NCBI RefSeq assembly: GCF_013155335.1
Contig: NZ_JABJQZ010000001.1
Location: 1,364,001-1,428,000, forward strand
Source of the DNA: Nocardioides sp. zg-1230
Lineage (GTDB): Bacteria; Actinomycetota; Actinomycetes; Propionibacteriales; Nocardioidaceae
Reading direction: 5' to 3'
DNA length: 64,000 bases
Shown here: positions 19,192 through 27,083 of the stretch, piece by piece
Layout of the letters: each line of letters starts with the position of its first letter
Numbering within the stretch: the first letter of the stretch is position 1
Translations under genes and position numbers: made by a program
The notes under the pieces: generated by a model
Database searches by the model: none
What the model saw: the letters and a program-made list of their open reading frames with translations, nothing else
What the model was told of the DNA's origin: nothing

Positions 19192-19875
19192 TCAGTGCGA
19201 GCGCAGCGGGCTGTCCTCGAGGCGGTCGAGCAGGTCGCGCGGGCCATCGTAGACCGCTCCCGCCCCGGCAGAGGTGAGCCGCTCGGCGGAGACGCCACCG
19301 CTGCGCAGCCCGACGCACGGCACCCCGGCGGCCTCGGCGGACAGGACGTCCCAGACGGCGTCGCCGACCACGACGGCCCGGCCGCCGGGCTCGCCGCCCG
19401 CCCGCTCGATGGCGAGCCGGACCATGTCGGGCGCCGGCTTGGTGGCTGCATCGTCCGAGCCGGTCACGACCGCCGTGAGGTGACGGCGTACGTCGACGAG
19501 CTCGAGCAGGTCGTCGACGAGGTCGCTCTCCGAGGAGCTGGCCAGCACGAGCCGGTGCCCCTGGCCCGCGAGGGCCTCGACCAGGTCGGCGGCGCCGTCG
19601 AGGGCGCACACCGTGCGGAGCTGGGAGCGGAAGTACTCGTCGTGCAGCTTGCGCACGTCCTCGCCCACGGCCGACTCGGCCGGGTCGCCGGCGACGTGGG
19701 CGACGAGCCGGTCGCCACCCATCCCGATCGCCTCGTGGACGCGTACGGCGCTGACGTGCAGGCCGACGTCGTGGAAGGCGGCGTGCCAGGCGACGACGTG
19801 CTGGTAGACCGAGTCGACCAGCGTGCCGTCCAGGTCCAGGACGACGACGGGGCGGGGCAGGGTCTCGGCGTTCAC
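19192..19875 (-). CDS. HAD family hydrolase (phosphoglycolate phosphatase-like)
   Basis: About 227 aa. HAD motif I is VLDLDGTLVDS at the N-terminus, motif II is LVLASSSESD, and motifs III/IV are TKPAPDMV and AVVVGDAVWDV. A helical cap lies between motifs I and II, as in phosphoglycolate phosphatase and beta-phosphoglucomutase types. It dephosphorylates a small phosphorylated metabolite; the substrate is unknown. GTG 19875 puts motif I near residue 12, the usual distance; ATG 19908 would add 11 residues and also lacks an RBS. It is divergent from the ANTAR gene at 20010. Confidence 0.88.
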   Translation of the reverse strand: MNAETLPRPVVVLDLDGTLVDSVYQHVVAWHAAFHDVGLHVSAVRVHEAIGMGGDRLVAHVAGDPAESAVGEDVRKLHDEYFRSQLRTVCALDGAADLVEALAGQGHRLVLASSSESDLVDDLLELVDVRRHLTAVVTGSDDAATKPAPDMVRLAIERAGGEPGGRAVVVGDAVWDVLSAEAAGVPCVGLRSGGVSAERLTSAGAGAVYDGPRDLLDRLEDSPLRSH

Positions 19876-20009
19876 GGCAGCGTCGTACCCCGACGTCCGT
19901 GGCCCCATGCGCGGGCGCGGGGTGGCCGCCCCAGCGGGTGTGGTGTGGCCCCGGGCGGGGGGAGGACCATCGAGAGCTCAGGCAACACCGATGTGTCGAG
20001 GGGATCGAT

Positions 20010-20687
20010 ATGGAGCTGCTGCCGCAGAGTCGGGAGGCGTTGGACGAGTACGTGACGGCGTCCATCGATGACATGGAGGGCCTGCTGCGGGTGATCGAGG
20101 GCTGGGCCGTGCGCTCGGTGCCGGACTGCGTCGCCCTCAGCGTCACCCTCCTCGACGAGGACCTGACCTTCACCCTCGTCGACCGCGCGGCGACGGGCGA
20201 GCCGCGGCACGACGAGCCTCGGCACGACAGGACCGGCGACTCCGGACCCGGGCCGCCGCCGGCGGAGGTGCATCCCCTCGACGAGCTGGACTGGGCCGAC
20301 ACGGCCCGCGAGCGCGCGTTCGGCGCGATCGCCAGCACCGTGTGCCTGCCGGTGGTGGAGCACGGCCGAGCCGTGCTCAACATCGACCTCTACGCCTCGA
20401 CCGCCTACGCCTTCCGCGACCGCATCGACGGGCTCGTGGAGGCGCTCGGTGCCTGGCAGGCGGGTGCCGTCACCAACGCCGACCTCGGGTTCGAGACCCT
20501 CCGTCGCGCCCAGCAGGCGCCCGAGCGGCTGCGCGAGCAGCGTCTCGTCGACGTCGCCGTGGGCCTGGTCGCGGCCCGGATGGCGGTGACGACGGACGTG
20601 GCCGCGGTGATGCTGCGCGAGTCCGCCGAGCGCGCCGGCGTGTCCCAGTCGGAGGCGGCGTGCGTGGCCCGGGTGCTGCTGGCATAG
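20010..20687 (+). CDS. GAF-like and ANTAR domain regulator
   Basis: A 225-aa protein. The first 150 residues form a degenerate GAF-like sensor (VTASIDDMEGLLRVIEGWAV, then VCLPVVEHGRAVLNIDLYAS), interrupted by a charged insert with a duplicated EPRHD. The last 55 residues are an ANTAR three-helix RNA-binding domain (RLVDVAVGLVAARMAV, VAAVMLRESAERAGVS). ANTAR proteins act as transcription antiterminators by binding paired RNA hairpins. ATG 20010 is preceded by GAGGGG. The next gene downstream is a LuxR-type regulator, separated by a GC-rich hairpin that could be a target or terminator. Confidence 0.8.
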   Translation: MELLPQSREALDEYVTASIDDMEGLLRVIEGWAVRSVPDCVALSVTLLDEDLTFTLVDRAATGEPRHDEPRHDRTGDSGPGPPPAEVHPLDELDWADTARERAFGAIASTVCLPVVEHGRAVLNIDLYASTAYAFRDRIDGLVEALGAWQAGAVTNADLGFETLRRAQQAPERLREQRLVDVAVGLVAARMAVTTDVAAVMLRESAERAGVSQSEAACVARVLLA

Positions 20688-20699
20688 GTCCACCCACCG

Positions 20700-20717
20700 C
20701 GGGGCGTATGCGCCCCG
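20700..20717. terminator. GC-rich hairpin between ANTAR and LuxR genes
   Basis: CGGGGCG and CGCCCCG are perfect 7-bp arms with a TATG loop. It starts 12 bp after the ANTAR stop and ends 21 bp before the LuxR start. There is no U-run, so it may be an operator or an attenuator rather than a classical intrinsic terminator. Confidence 0.45.
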
Positions 20718-20738
20718 CCCATCGGGGTACTGCGGGCC

Positions 20739-21410
20739 ATGCAACAACGACCTACTGCCCCCGTCACCCGCCACGTCAAGGTGGCGATCATGGAGGAGAG
20801 CGAGCTCGTCGTCCACGGCCTCCGCGCCATGCTCGAGCCGCACTCCGCACTGGTCACCCTGGTGGCGCACCGGGCCGACGGTCCGGCGCCCCTGTGCGAC
20901 CTCACCCTCTACGAACCCCACCGCCGATCCGCGGGCGTCCGGCCTGCCCCGCAGCGCTTCCCGACCCGGATGGTGGCCTTCGGCTGGGACTGCAGCCCCG
21001 AGGCCGTCTCCACCGAGATGTCGCGCGGCGCCGCCGGCTTCGTCAGCAAGTGGCTGCCGGCCCGGCGCCTGGTGTGGAACCTGCTCCAGATCGCCGACGG
21101 CCGCGTCGTCGTCGACGCCTGGACCGGTCAGGCCGAGGCGGAGAAGGCGGCTGCCGAGAAGTGGCCCCTCACCCAGCGCGAGACCGAGGTGCTCTCGATG
21201 ATCGCCTCCGGCAAGGCCAACCGCGACATCGCCGAGGAGACCAACCTCAGCATCAACTCGGTGAAGTCCTACATCCGCGGCGCCTACTCCAAGATCGAGG
21301 TGACCTCGCGCTCGCAGGCGGTGCTCTGGGCGATCCAGCACGGGCTGCTCATGACGCCCGAGCCCGAGCCGACCCGCGCTCCCCGGGTGCCCCTCCGCGC
21401 CGCACGATGA
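20739..21410 (+). CDS. LuxR/NarL-type response regulator with atypical receiver
   Basis: A 223-aa protein. The C-terminal 60 residues are a LuxR helix-turn-helix (LTQRETEVLSMIASGKANRDIAEE... SVKSYIRGAYSKI). The N-terminal 125 residues look like a CheY-type receiver, with the conserved lysine in GAAGFVSKWL. The acidic pair is EE (MEESELVVHGL), and where DxxxLD normally gives the phosphoacceptor Asp this protein has DLTLYEP, that is Glu. Phosphorylation is therefore doubtful, and the domain may be constitutively active or respond to another signal. Its stop overlaps the LLM oxidoreductase start. Confidence 0.85.
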   Translation: MQQRPTAPVTRHVKVAIMEESELVVHGLRAMLEPHSALVTLVAHRADGPAPLCDLTLYEPHRRSAGVRPAPQRFPTRMVAFGWDCSPEAVSTEMSRGAAGFVSKWLPARRLVWNLLQIADGRVVVDAWTGQAEAEKAAAEKWPLTQRETEVLSMIASGKANRDIAEETNLSINSVKSYIRGAYSKIEVTSRSQAVLWAIQHGLLMTPEPEPTRAPRVPLRAAR

Positions 21411-22372
21411 CCCGGTTCGGCTACTTCCTCTCCTGCGAGGAGTACGCACCGGACGAGCTGCTCGAGCAGGCGCGGCTCGCCGAGCGCGCCGGCTTCGACA
21501 GCCTCTGGATCAGCGACCACTTCCACCCGTGGACCAACGCGCAGGGGCAGTCGCCCTTCGTGTGGTCGATGATCGGTGCGGTCGCGCAGGTGTGCGACCT
21601 GCCGGTCACCACGGCGGTCACCTGCCCGACCGTGCGCACGCACCCGGCGATCGTCGCCCAGGCCGCGGCCACCTCCGCGGTGCTGCTCGGCGAGGGACGC
21701 TTCACCCTCGGCGTGGGCACCGGCGAGGCGCTCAACGAGCACGTGCTCGGTGACGTCTGGCCGCACGCCGAGCGGCGCCTCGAGATGCTCGAGGAGGCCG
21801 TCGAGGTGATCCGCGAGCTGTGGACCGGGGAGGTGGTCTCGCGCCACGGCCGGCACTACACCGTCGACACGGCGCGCATCTACACGCTGCCCGACGAGCC
21901 GCCGCCGATCTACATGAGCGCCTTCGGGCCGAAGGCGCTCGACGTGGCGTGCCGCATCGCCGACGGCTTCGTCACCACCCAGCCCGACGCCGAGTCCGTG
22001 GAGACGTTCCGCGCCGCCAAGGGCGCCGACGCACCCACGCAGGCCGGCTTCAAGGTCGCCTGGGGACCCTCCCGCGACGAGGCGATCGACGCGGCGTACC
22101 AGCTGTGGCCCAACTCCGGCGTGCCCGGCGAGCTCGCGCAGGTGCTGCCGAGCCCGCAGCACTTCGAGCAGGCCAGCGAGCTGGTGACGCGCGAGGCCTT
22201 CGCCGAGAAGGGTGCCTTCGGCCCCGACGTCGCCGAGCACGTCGAGGCCTACGCGCCGTTCGTCGACGCGGGCTTCAGCGAGGTGTACGTCGCCAACATG
22301 GGCCCGCACTACGCCGACATGATCGCGGCCTACGGGTCCGACGTGCTCCCGCAGCTGCGCGACCGGGGCTGA
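21407..22372 (+). CDS. LLM class F420-dependent oxidoreductase, TIGR03557-like
   Basis: A 321-aa luciferase-like TIM-barrel protein related to F420-dependent glucose-6-phosphate dehydrogenase: SLWISDHFHPW near residue 33, then [16 protein letters not shown] near 103 and MSAFGPKALDVACRIADGF near 170. The His/Trp and Asn/Glu positions around the F420 site are kept, while the later sugar-phosphate-binding segments differ from true FGD. It probably oxidises a different alcohol using F420. ATGA overlap with the LuxR-type gene couples the two, suggesting that the regulator controls or senses the same metabolism. Confidence 0.88.
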   Translation: MTRFGYFLSCEEYAPDELLEQARLAERAGFDSLWISDHFHPWTNAQGQSPFVWSMIGAVAQVCDLPVTTAVTCPTVRTHPAIVAQAAATSAVLLGEGRFTLGVGTGEALNEHVLGDVWPHAERRLEMLEEAVEVIRELWTGEVVSRHGRHYTVDTARIYTLPDEPPPIYMSAFGPKALDVACRIADGFVTTQPDAESVETFRAAKGADAPTQAGFKVAWGPSRDEAIDAAYQLWPNSGVPGELAQVLPSPQHFEQASELVTREAFAEKGAFGPDVAEHVEAYAPFVDAGFSEVYVANMGPHYADMIAAYGSDVLPQLRDRG

Positions 22373-22388
22373 GGCGGCTCCCGTCCCC

Positions 22389-22850
22389 TCAGCCGTCGTA
22401 CTCGGGGTGGCCCTCGACGTCGGCGGGCCTCGCCTCGTGCCCCTCGCGCCCGCGGGTGCGCCGCAGCTCCTTCATCTCCGCCTCGAAGACGTGGCGCTGC
22501 CCGTCCACGAGCTCGTCGAGGATGCGCTGGTGGAGCTCCTTGGTGCGCGCGTAGAAGCCGTCGTCGAAGGCCTCGACCATCTGGAACGACCACATGCCGG
22601 GCAGCGGGTTCTGCCCGAGGACGTCGCGGTCGAGGGCGTCGGCGAGCTCGTCGTGGCCGGCCTCGCGCACCAGCGCCTCGGCCTCCTCGAAGGTCGACTC
22701 GGCGCTGCCCATCAGGCGGTGGAAGGCGTAGAGGTGGCCCCGCGCGTCCTCGACGTGGTCGAGCGCGGCCGAGACCTTGCCGACCGCCTCGACGGTCTCG
22801 TCGGTGACTCCGTCGGGCCGCTGGTGCTCGGGAGCGGGCTGGTCGTCCAT
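22389..22850 (-). CDS. Conserved helical hypothetical protein
   Basis: A 153-aa charged, mainly helical protein without cysteine. It includes VEAVGKVSAALDHVEDARGHLYAFHRLMGSAE, then LGQNPLPGMWSFQMVEAFDD and a lysine/glutamate-rich C-terminal helix. No signal peptide or membrane segment. Reminiscent of conserved actinobacterial proteins of unknown function; no function can be given. The ATG at 22850 is preceded by CGGAGC. It converges on the LLM oxidoreductase and lies downstream of the GAF-ANTAR gene, with a hairpin between. Confidence 0.75.
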   Translation of the reverse strand: MDDQPAPEHQRPDGVTDETVEAVGKVSAALDHVEDARGHLYAFHRLMGSAESTFEEAEALVREAGHDELADALDRDVLGQNPLPGMWSFQMVEAFDDGFYARTKELHQRILDELVDGQRHVFEAEMKELRRTRGREGHEARPADVEGHPEYDG

Positions 22851-22894
22851 GCTCCGAGGCTCACAGACCACGCCCGTCCGGCACCACCTGCCAA

Positions 22895-22912
22895 CGGGCG
22901 GGTCCTCGCCCG
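22895..22912. terminator. Hairpin downstream of the GAF-ANTAR gene
   Basis: CGGGCG and CGCCCG are perfect arms around the six-base loop GGTCCT. It sits 3 bp after the end of the leftward GAF-ANTAR gene and 45 bp before the next gene on that strand, so a terminator or processing site is plausible. There is no U-run. Confidence 0.4.
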
Positions 22913-22915
22913 GTC

Positions 22916-23662
22916 CTACTCCGCGGTGACGCCCTGCTCCGGGACGCCCTGCTCCGGGACGCCCTGCTCCGGGACGCCCTGCTCCGGGAGCTCACGCGTG
23001 GCGACCACCTGGGCCGCCAGGTCGCGGAGCTTGACGTTGGCCTGCGAGGACAGCCGTCGCAGGACGTCGAAGGCGCGGTCCTCGTCGAGGGCGTAGCGCT
23101 CCATGATCATCCCCATCGCCTGGCCGATCACGGTGCGGGTCTCGATCGCACGGACGAGCTGCTCGTCGTTGATCGACCGTGCCAGGGCGACCGCCGCCAT
23201 CGCCGCGATCGTGTGGCCCTGCAGCACGTCCTCGTCGGTGAAGGAGCGCGGCTGGGTCGCGTAGACGTTGAGCGCACCCCAGGTGCGGTCGGGCCGGGTG
23301 AAGAGGCGGAAGCTGAGGCTGGAGCGGATGCCGAGCTCCTCGACCATCGCGCGGCCCCACGAGGGCCACCGCGGGTCGGTCGCGAGGTCGTCCACCAGGA
23401 CGGTCGCGTGCTCGCGGATCGCCTCGCGGCACGGCCCCTCGCCCAGCTCGTACTGGGCCTGGTCGAGCTCGCGCAGCCGCTCGCTGGTGGCGACGGGAGT
23501 GCGGATCTTGTCCCGTTCGACGACCGAGATGCCGACGTGGTCGCAGGCGGTGAAGAACTCGGGCGTGATCTCGACGAGCCGTTGCAGGGTGTGCGGCGGA
23601 TCGACCTGGGCGTCGAGCTCACGTACGGCGTCGGCCAGCTGACGTTCGAAGACGTCGTTGAT
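22916..23662 (-). CDS. GAF and ANTAR domain transcription antiterminator
   Basis: About 248 aa: a GAF domain (ITPEFFTACDHVGISVVE, ELGEGPCREAI, SWGRAMVEELGIRSSLSF, WGALNVYATQ) and then an ANTAR domain (RTVIGQAMGMIMERYALDED, DVLRRLSSQANVKLRDLA). The C-terminus is a repeated PEQGV tail. No ATG, GTG or TTG lies in frame at the expected N-terminus; the best candidate is an ATC at 23662 with AGCAGG about 6 bases upstream, giving INDVFERQLADAV, so the start is uncertain. It is a likely redox or ligand-sensing RNA-binding regulator. The gene lies downstream of cinA on the same strand. Confidence 0.8.
   Translation of the reverse strand: MNDVFERQLADAVRELDAQVDPPHTLQRLVEITPEFFTACDHVGISVVERDKIRTPVATSERLRELDQAQYELGEGPCREAIREHATVLVDDLATDPRWPSWGRAMVEELGIRSSLSFRLFTRPDRTWGALNVYATQPRSFTDEDVLQGHTIAAMAAVALARSINDEQLVRAIETRTVIGQAMGMIMERYALDEDRAFDVLRRLSSQANVKLRDLAAQVVATRELPEQGVPEQGVPEQGVPEQGVTAE
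22931..22990. repeat. Four tandem 15-bp repeats encoding PEQGV
   Basis: The unit GCCCTGCTCCGGGAC occurs four times (22931-22945, 22946-22960, 22961-22975, 22976-22990; the last differs in one base). It encodes the repeated PEQGV tail of the GAF-ANTAR protein in frame, and the unit length keeps the frame if copy number changes. Confidence 0.9.
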
Positions 23663-23726
23663 GAGGCACCTGCTTAAGGGTGAAGGCGGACCTCCACGCT
23701 CCCACTTCCCGACCCGCCGCGCAACG

Positions 23727-24257
23727 TCAGCTGGCCCGCTCGGACCGCCGGCCCTCCAGCTCGCGCACCAGCTCGTCGAGGGCGAGGCTCGTCGCCCGTG
23801 CGACGACCTCCCCGGGGTCCCCGGTGAACCGGGTGTGCAGCGGCCGCGTGCCCGCCTCGGTGGACACGGCGAGGTGGACGGTGCCCGGCGGGCAGTCCTC
23901 CTGGGGGCCGGGGCCACCGACCCCGGTGATACCGAGGGCGACGTCGGCGCCCAGCAGGCGGCGTACGCCGTCCGCCATCTCGCGCGCGCACGCGGCGGTC
24001 ACCACGGGGCCGCGGGTGACGCCCAGCACCTCGAACTTCACCTCCTCGTCGTAGGCGACGACGCCGCCGCGGTACCACTCGCTCGCGGCTTCGCCACGAC
24101 CCAGGAACGACGAGATCCGTCCTGCGGTCAGCGACTCCGCGACCGCCACCCGCAGACCGTGCGACGTCGCCAGCTCCGCGATGCGGTCGGCACGCGCCGC
24201 GTCGGTCGGCTCCATCCCGGTCGGCTCTGGCTCGGTCGGCTTCGCGTCACTGCTCAC
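23727..24257 (-). CDS. CinA family nicotinamide-nucleotide amidohydrolase (PncC-like)
   Basis: A 176-aa single-domain CinA/PncC protein. Hallmarks: VAVAESLTAGRISSFLG (residues about 38-54), WYRGGVVAYDEEVKFEVLGV, and GITGVGGPGPQEDCPPGTV. It deamidates nicotinamide mononucleotide to nicotinate mononucleotide in NAD salvage. An internal ATG at about residue 15 (MEPTDAARAD) is an alternative start that would remove the low-complexity Pro/Glu/Thr leader. It is divergent from the alcohol dehydrogenase operon, and its stop is 64 bp from the putative start of the GAF-ANTAR gene. Confidence 0.9.
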   Translation of the reverse strand: MSSDAKPTEPEPTGMEPTDAARADRIAELATSHGLRVAVAESLTAGRISSFLGRGEAASEWYRGGVVAYDEEVKFEVLGVTRGPVVTAACAREMADGVRRLLGADVALGITGVGGPGPQEDCPPGTVHLAVSTEAGTRPLHTRFTGDPGEVVARATSLALDELVRELEGRRSERAS

Positions 24258-24386
24258 GGGTCATGCGTTCCCCGCGCACGCGCCCGTCATGCACGCATGG
24301 AAGCAGCCCTGCGGGGCACTGGTCGGGGACGCATCACGCACACGATCGAGCACACAGCACGACCGACCGAGGAGGTCACCGCATCC

Positions 24387-25568
24387 ATGAAGGCAGTCAC
24401 GTGGCAGGGCAAGCAGGACATGCAGGTCAAGGAGGTCCCGGACGCGGTCATCGAGGAGCGCACCGACGTCGTCGTCGAGGTCACCTCGACCGGGCTGTGC
24501 GGGTCCGACCTGCACCTCTACGACCCCCTGACGCCCTTCATGACGACGGGCGACATCGTCGGCCACGAGCCGATGGGCATCGTGCGCGAGGTCGGCTCGG
24601 CGGTCACGTCCCTGGTCCCCGGTGACCGTGTGGTGGTCCCCTTCAACATCAGCTGCGGCACCTGCTGGATGTGCTCGCGCGGTCTCTACAGCCAGTGCGA
24701 GACCACCCAGAACAGGGACACCGGCACCGGCGCCAGCCTGCTCGGCTACAGCAAGCTCTACGGGCAGGTGCCCGGTGGGCAGGCCGAGCTGCTGCGGGTC
24801 CAGTTCGCCGACACGCTGCCGATCAAGGTGCCGCACGGCCCGACCGACGACCGGTTCCTCTTCCTGTCCGACGTGCTGCCCACCGCGTGGCAGGCCGTCG
24901 AGTACGCCGCGGTCGAGGACGGCGGCACGCTCCTGGTCGTCGGCGCCGGCCCGATCGGCGACATGGCGACCCGGATCGCCCTGCACCGCGGATTGCGGGT
25001 CATCGCCGTCGACTCCGTGCGCGAGCGTCTCGCCCGTGTCCACGGCCGCGGTGCGGAGACGATCGACTTCACCGAGGTCGACGGCGTCGGCGACGCCGTA
25101 CGCCAGCTGACCGACGGCCGCGGCGCCGACGCCGTGATCGACGCCGTCGGCATGGAGGCCCACGGCTCGCCGGTCGCGGAGACCGCGCAGAAGGCGCTCG
25201 GCCTGCTGCCCAAGAAGGTGCAGGAGAAGGTGATGCTCAACTTCGGCGTCGACCGCCTGGCCGCGCTGATGAGCTGCATCGACAGCGTGCGTCGCGGCGG
25301 CACCATCAGCATCTCGGGCGTGTACGGCGCCCCCACCGACCCGCTCCCGATGTTCCAGCTCTTCGACAAGCAGATCCAGGTGCGGATGGGCCAGGCGAAC
25401 GTCCGACGCTGGAGCGACGACATCCTCGCCCTCCTCGAGCAGGAGGAGGACGTGCTCGGCGTCGAGTCGTTCGCCACCCACCACCTGCCCCTCGACGAGG
25501 CCCCCGAGGCCTATCGCAAGTTCCGCGACAAGGAGGACGGCATGGTGAAGGTGGTGTTCCGGCCGTGA
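24387..25568 (+). CDS. Zinc-dependent alcohol dehydrogenase, formaldehyde-dehydrogenase type
   Basis: A 393-aa zinc MDR enzyme. Catalytic zinc residues lie in STGLCGSDLHLY and GHEPMGIV; structural zinc cysteines are in CGTCWMCSRGLYSQC near residue 95. The Rossmann loop is VVGAGPIGDMA, and a long insertion (ALGLLPKKVQEKVMLNFGVD) is typical of the glutathione-independent formaldehyde dehydrogenase-like group. It oxidises an alcohol or aldehyde with NAD(P). AGGAGG is 11 bases before ATG 24387. It heads a three-gene operon with GTGA and ATGA junctions to an iron redox-like protein and a CDGSH protein. Confidence 0.9.
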   Translation: MKAVTWQGKQDMQVKEVPDAVIEERTDVVVEVTSTGLCGSDLHLYDPLTPFMTTGDIVGHEPMGIVREVGSAVTSLVPGDRVVVPFNISCGTCWMCSRGLYSQCETTQNRDTGTGASLLGYSKLYGQVPGGQAELLRVQFADTLPIKVPHGPTDDRFLFLSDVLPTAWQAVEYAAVEDGGTLLVVGAGPIGDMATRIALHRGLRVIAVDSVRERLARVHGRGAETIDFTEVDGVGDAVRQLTDGRGADAVIDAVGMEAHGSPVAETAQKALGLLPKKVQEKVMLNFGVDRLAALMSCIDSVRRGGTISISGVYGAPTDPLPMFQLFDKQIQVRMGQANVRRWSDDILALLEQEEDVLGVESFATHHLPLDEAPEAYRKFRDKEDGMVKVVFRP

Positions 25569-26524
25569 GGCTGCCCAAGCCGCGCGGCGGGCTGAGCGAG
25601 TGGCTCGTCGCCCGGTTGGCCGACCCGGGACTCACCGGCTCGGCCCCCGCCGCGGACTCGTGGGACGACGAGTCGATCGCGCTGTGGACGCTGCACGAGC
25701 TGTCGTTCCGCGGCTTCGAGGACGCCGACGACCGCGCCGAGTGGGACCCCGACCTGCTCGGCGTACGACGCGGCCTCGAGACGGCCCTCGAGGAGCGGCT
25801 GCGCGAGCGGTGGACGACCGCGGTGCCGTCCGCCACCGCGCCCGCTCCGGCCGAGGTCCCGACCGCGCTGCAGGAGATCGTCGCCGCGGACGACGGCCCG
25901 TCGCTGGCCGACCGGGTCCGCCGGCACTTCGAGCGCGACCAGGTGCTCGAGCTGCTGCGCCAGCGCTCGGTCTACCACCTCAAGGAGTCCGACCCGTCAG
26001 CCTTCGTCGTCCCGCGGCTCCCGGTGCGGGCCAAGGCCGCTCTGATGGCGCTGCAGTTCGACGAGTACGGCGACGGCGACCCCAACCGGCTGCACTCCCA
26101 CCTCTTCGCGCGCGGGCTCGAGGCCGTCGGCCTGCGGGCCGAGTACGGCGCCTACGTCGACGACGCCATCGTCGAGAACCTCGAGATGAACAACGCCGGC
26201 TCCCTCTTCGGCCTGCACCGCCGCCTGCGCGGTGCGGCGATGGGGCACCTGGCCGCGTTCGAGATGACCAGCTCGCTGCCCTCGCGCAAGATGGTGCAGG
26301 GGCTCGAGCGGCTCGGGCTCGACGGGCCGATGTCGGCCTACTACGACGAGCACGTCGAGGCCGACGCCATCCACGAGCACCTCGCCGCTCGCGACATCTG
26401 CGGCACCCTCGCCGAGGACGAGCCCGACCAGGCGGCCGAGATCCTCTTCGGAGCCTGGACCTGCCTCGACGTCGAGGCCCGCTTCGCGACGGCGATGCTC
26501 GGGGTGTGGGAGGACCAGCGATGA
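25565..26524 (+). CDS. Heme-oxygenase-like iron-containing redox enzyme family protein
   Basis: A 319-aa all-helical protein of the iron-containing redox enzyme (HO-like di-metal oxidase) family. Candidate metal ligands are in FDEYGDGDPNRLHSHLF and the later YYDEHVEADAIHEHLA, with ELSFRGFED in the N-terminal third. HO-fold di-iron oxidases cleave C-C or C-N bonds in several natural-product pathways, but the substrate here is unknown. The GTG start overlaps the dehydrogenase stop, and its own stop overlaps the CDGSH gene, so the three proteins are made together. Cytosolic, no signal. Confidence 0.85.
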   Translation: MRLPKPRGGLSEWLVARLADPGLTGSAPAADSWDDESIALWTLHELSFRGFEDADDRAEWDPDLLGVRRGLETALEERLRERWTTAVPSATAPAPAEVPTALQEIVAADDGPSLADRVRRHFERDQVLELLRQRSVYHLKESDPSAFVVPRLPVRAKAALMALQFDEYGDGDPNRLHSHLFARGLEAVGLRAEYGAYVDDAIVENLEMNNAGSLFGLHRRLRGAAMGHLAAFEMTSSLPSRKMVQGLERLGLDGPMSAYYDEHVEADAIHEHLAARDICGTLAEDEPDQAAEILFGAWTCLDVEARFATAMLGVWEDQR

Positions 26525-26727
26525 GCAGTCAAGCCGGGCGCGACTTCGACCACCCCGACGTGGTGCTCGTCCCGCACGGGCCGATGCTCCTGCGCGGTGC
26601 GCAGTCGGTGCAGGACCTCGACGGCACCGTCCACGCCGTCGACCGCCCCGTGGTCGCCCTCTGCCGCTGCGAGAAGTCCAGCCGCCTGCCCTGGTGCGAC
26701 GGGACGCACAAGGTCATCCCGCGCTGA
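26521..26727 (+). CDS. CDGSH-type iron-sulfur domain protein
   Basis: A 68-aa protein with the [2Fe-2S]-binding CDGSH signature CRCEKSSRLPWCDGTHK at the C-terminus: two Cys, a third Cys and the His ligand at canonical spacing. It likely transfers electrons or clusters. ATG 26521 overlaps the stop of the HO-like gene (ATGA). A dedicated electron carrier beside a candidate iron oxidase and a dehydrogenase suggests a short redox pathway. No transcription terminator is obvious; the palindromic repeats begin about 50 bp downstream. Confidence 0.9.
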   Translation: MSSQAGRDFDHPDVVLVPHGPMLLRGAQSVQDLDGTVHAVDRPVVALCRCEKSSRLPWCDGTHKVIPR

Positions 26728-26780
26728 AGCGTCGTACGACGGGCTCTCCTCCGCGCCCGGACCGCCGCGTGCACGGGGAA

Positions 26781-27083
26781 GCGGTGGTCCACCCACATTC
26801 CTGAGCTCGCAAGTGTGGGCTGGCCACCGCCCACGGGCGTGTCGTACGAGGGTGCGCTGGGGAGCGGTGGCTGAGCCACATTCGGCGGCCCGGAAATGTG
26901 GCTGGACCACCGCTCCTCGGGTGCGCCGCCGTACGGGCACAACGCCACCCGACCCGACGGGGGAACGACCTGCGGGCCGAACCGGCGCGCGCGGGTGCTT
27001 CTCGTTCCCCACCCTCCCGTCGGCCTGCCGAGCGGTGGCTGAGCTACATTCCGCGGCCCGGAAATGTGGGTGGACCACCGCTC
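26781..27083. repeat. Three REP-like palindromic repeats in a 390-bp gap
   Basis: The gap 26728-27118 contains no gene but has three related long hairpins: 26781-26830, 26861-26916 and 27030-27083. Each has outer arms GCGGTGG/CCACCGC (extended to GGAGCGGTGG/CCACCGCTCC in copy 2) and inner arms around CCACATT/AATGTGG. Copies 2 and 3 are nearly identical, including the core GCGGCCCGGAAATGTGG; copy 1 has diverged. The stretch is bounded by AGCGTCGTACGAC at 26728-26740 and 27105-27117. It separates the converging CDGSH and methyltransferase genes, so it may also terminate both transcripts. Confidence 0.85.

Noticed and set aside
22931..22990. Short regular repeats as a CRISPR array
   Set aside because: The units are tandem with no spacers and stay in the reading frame of a regulator, so they are a protein repeat.
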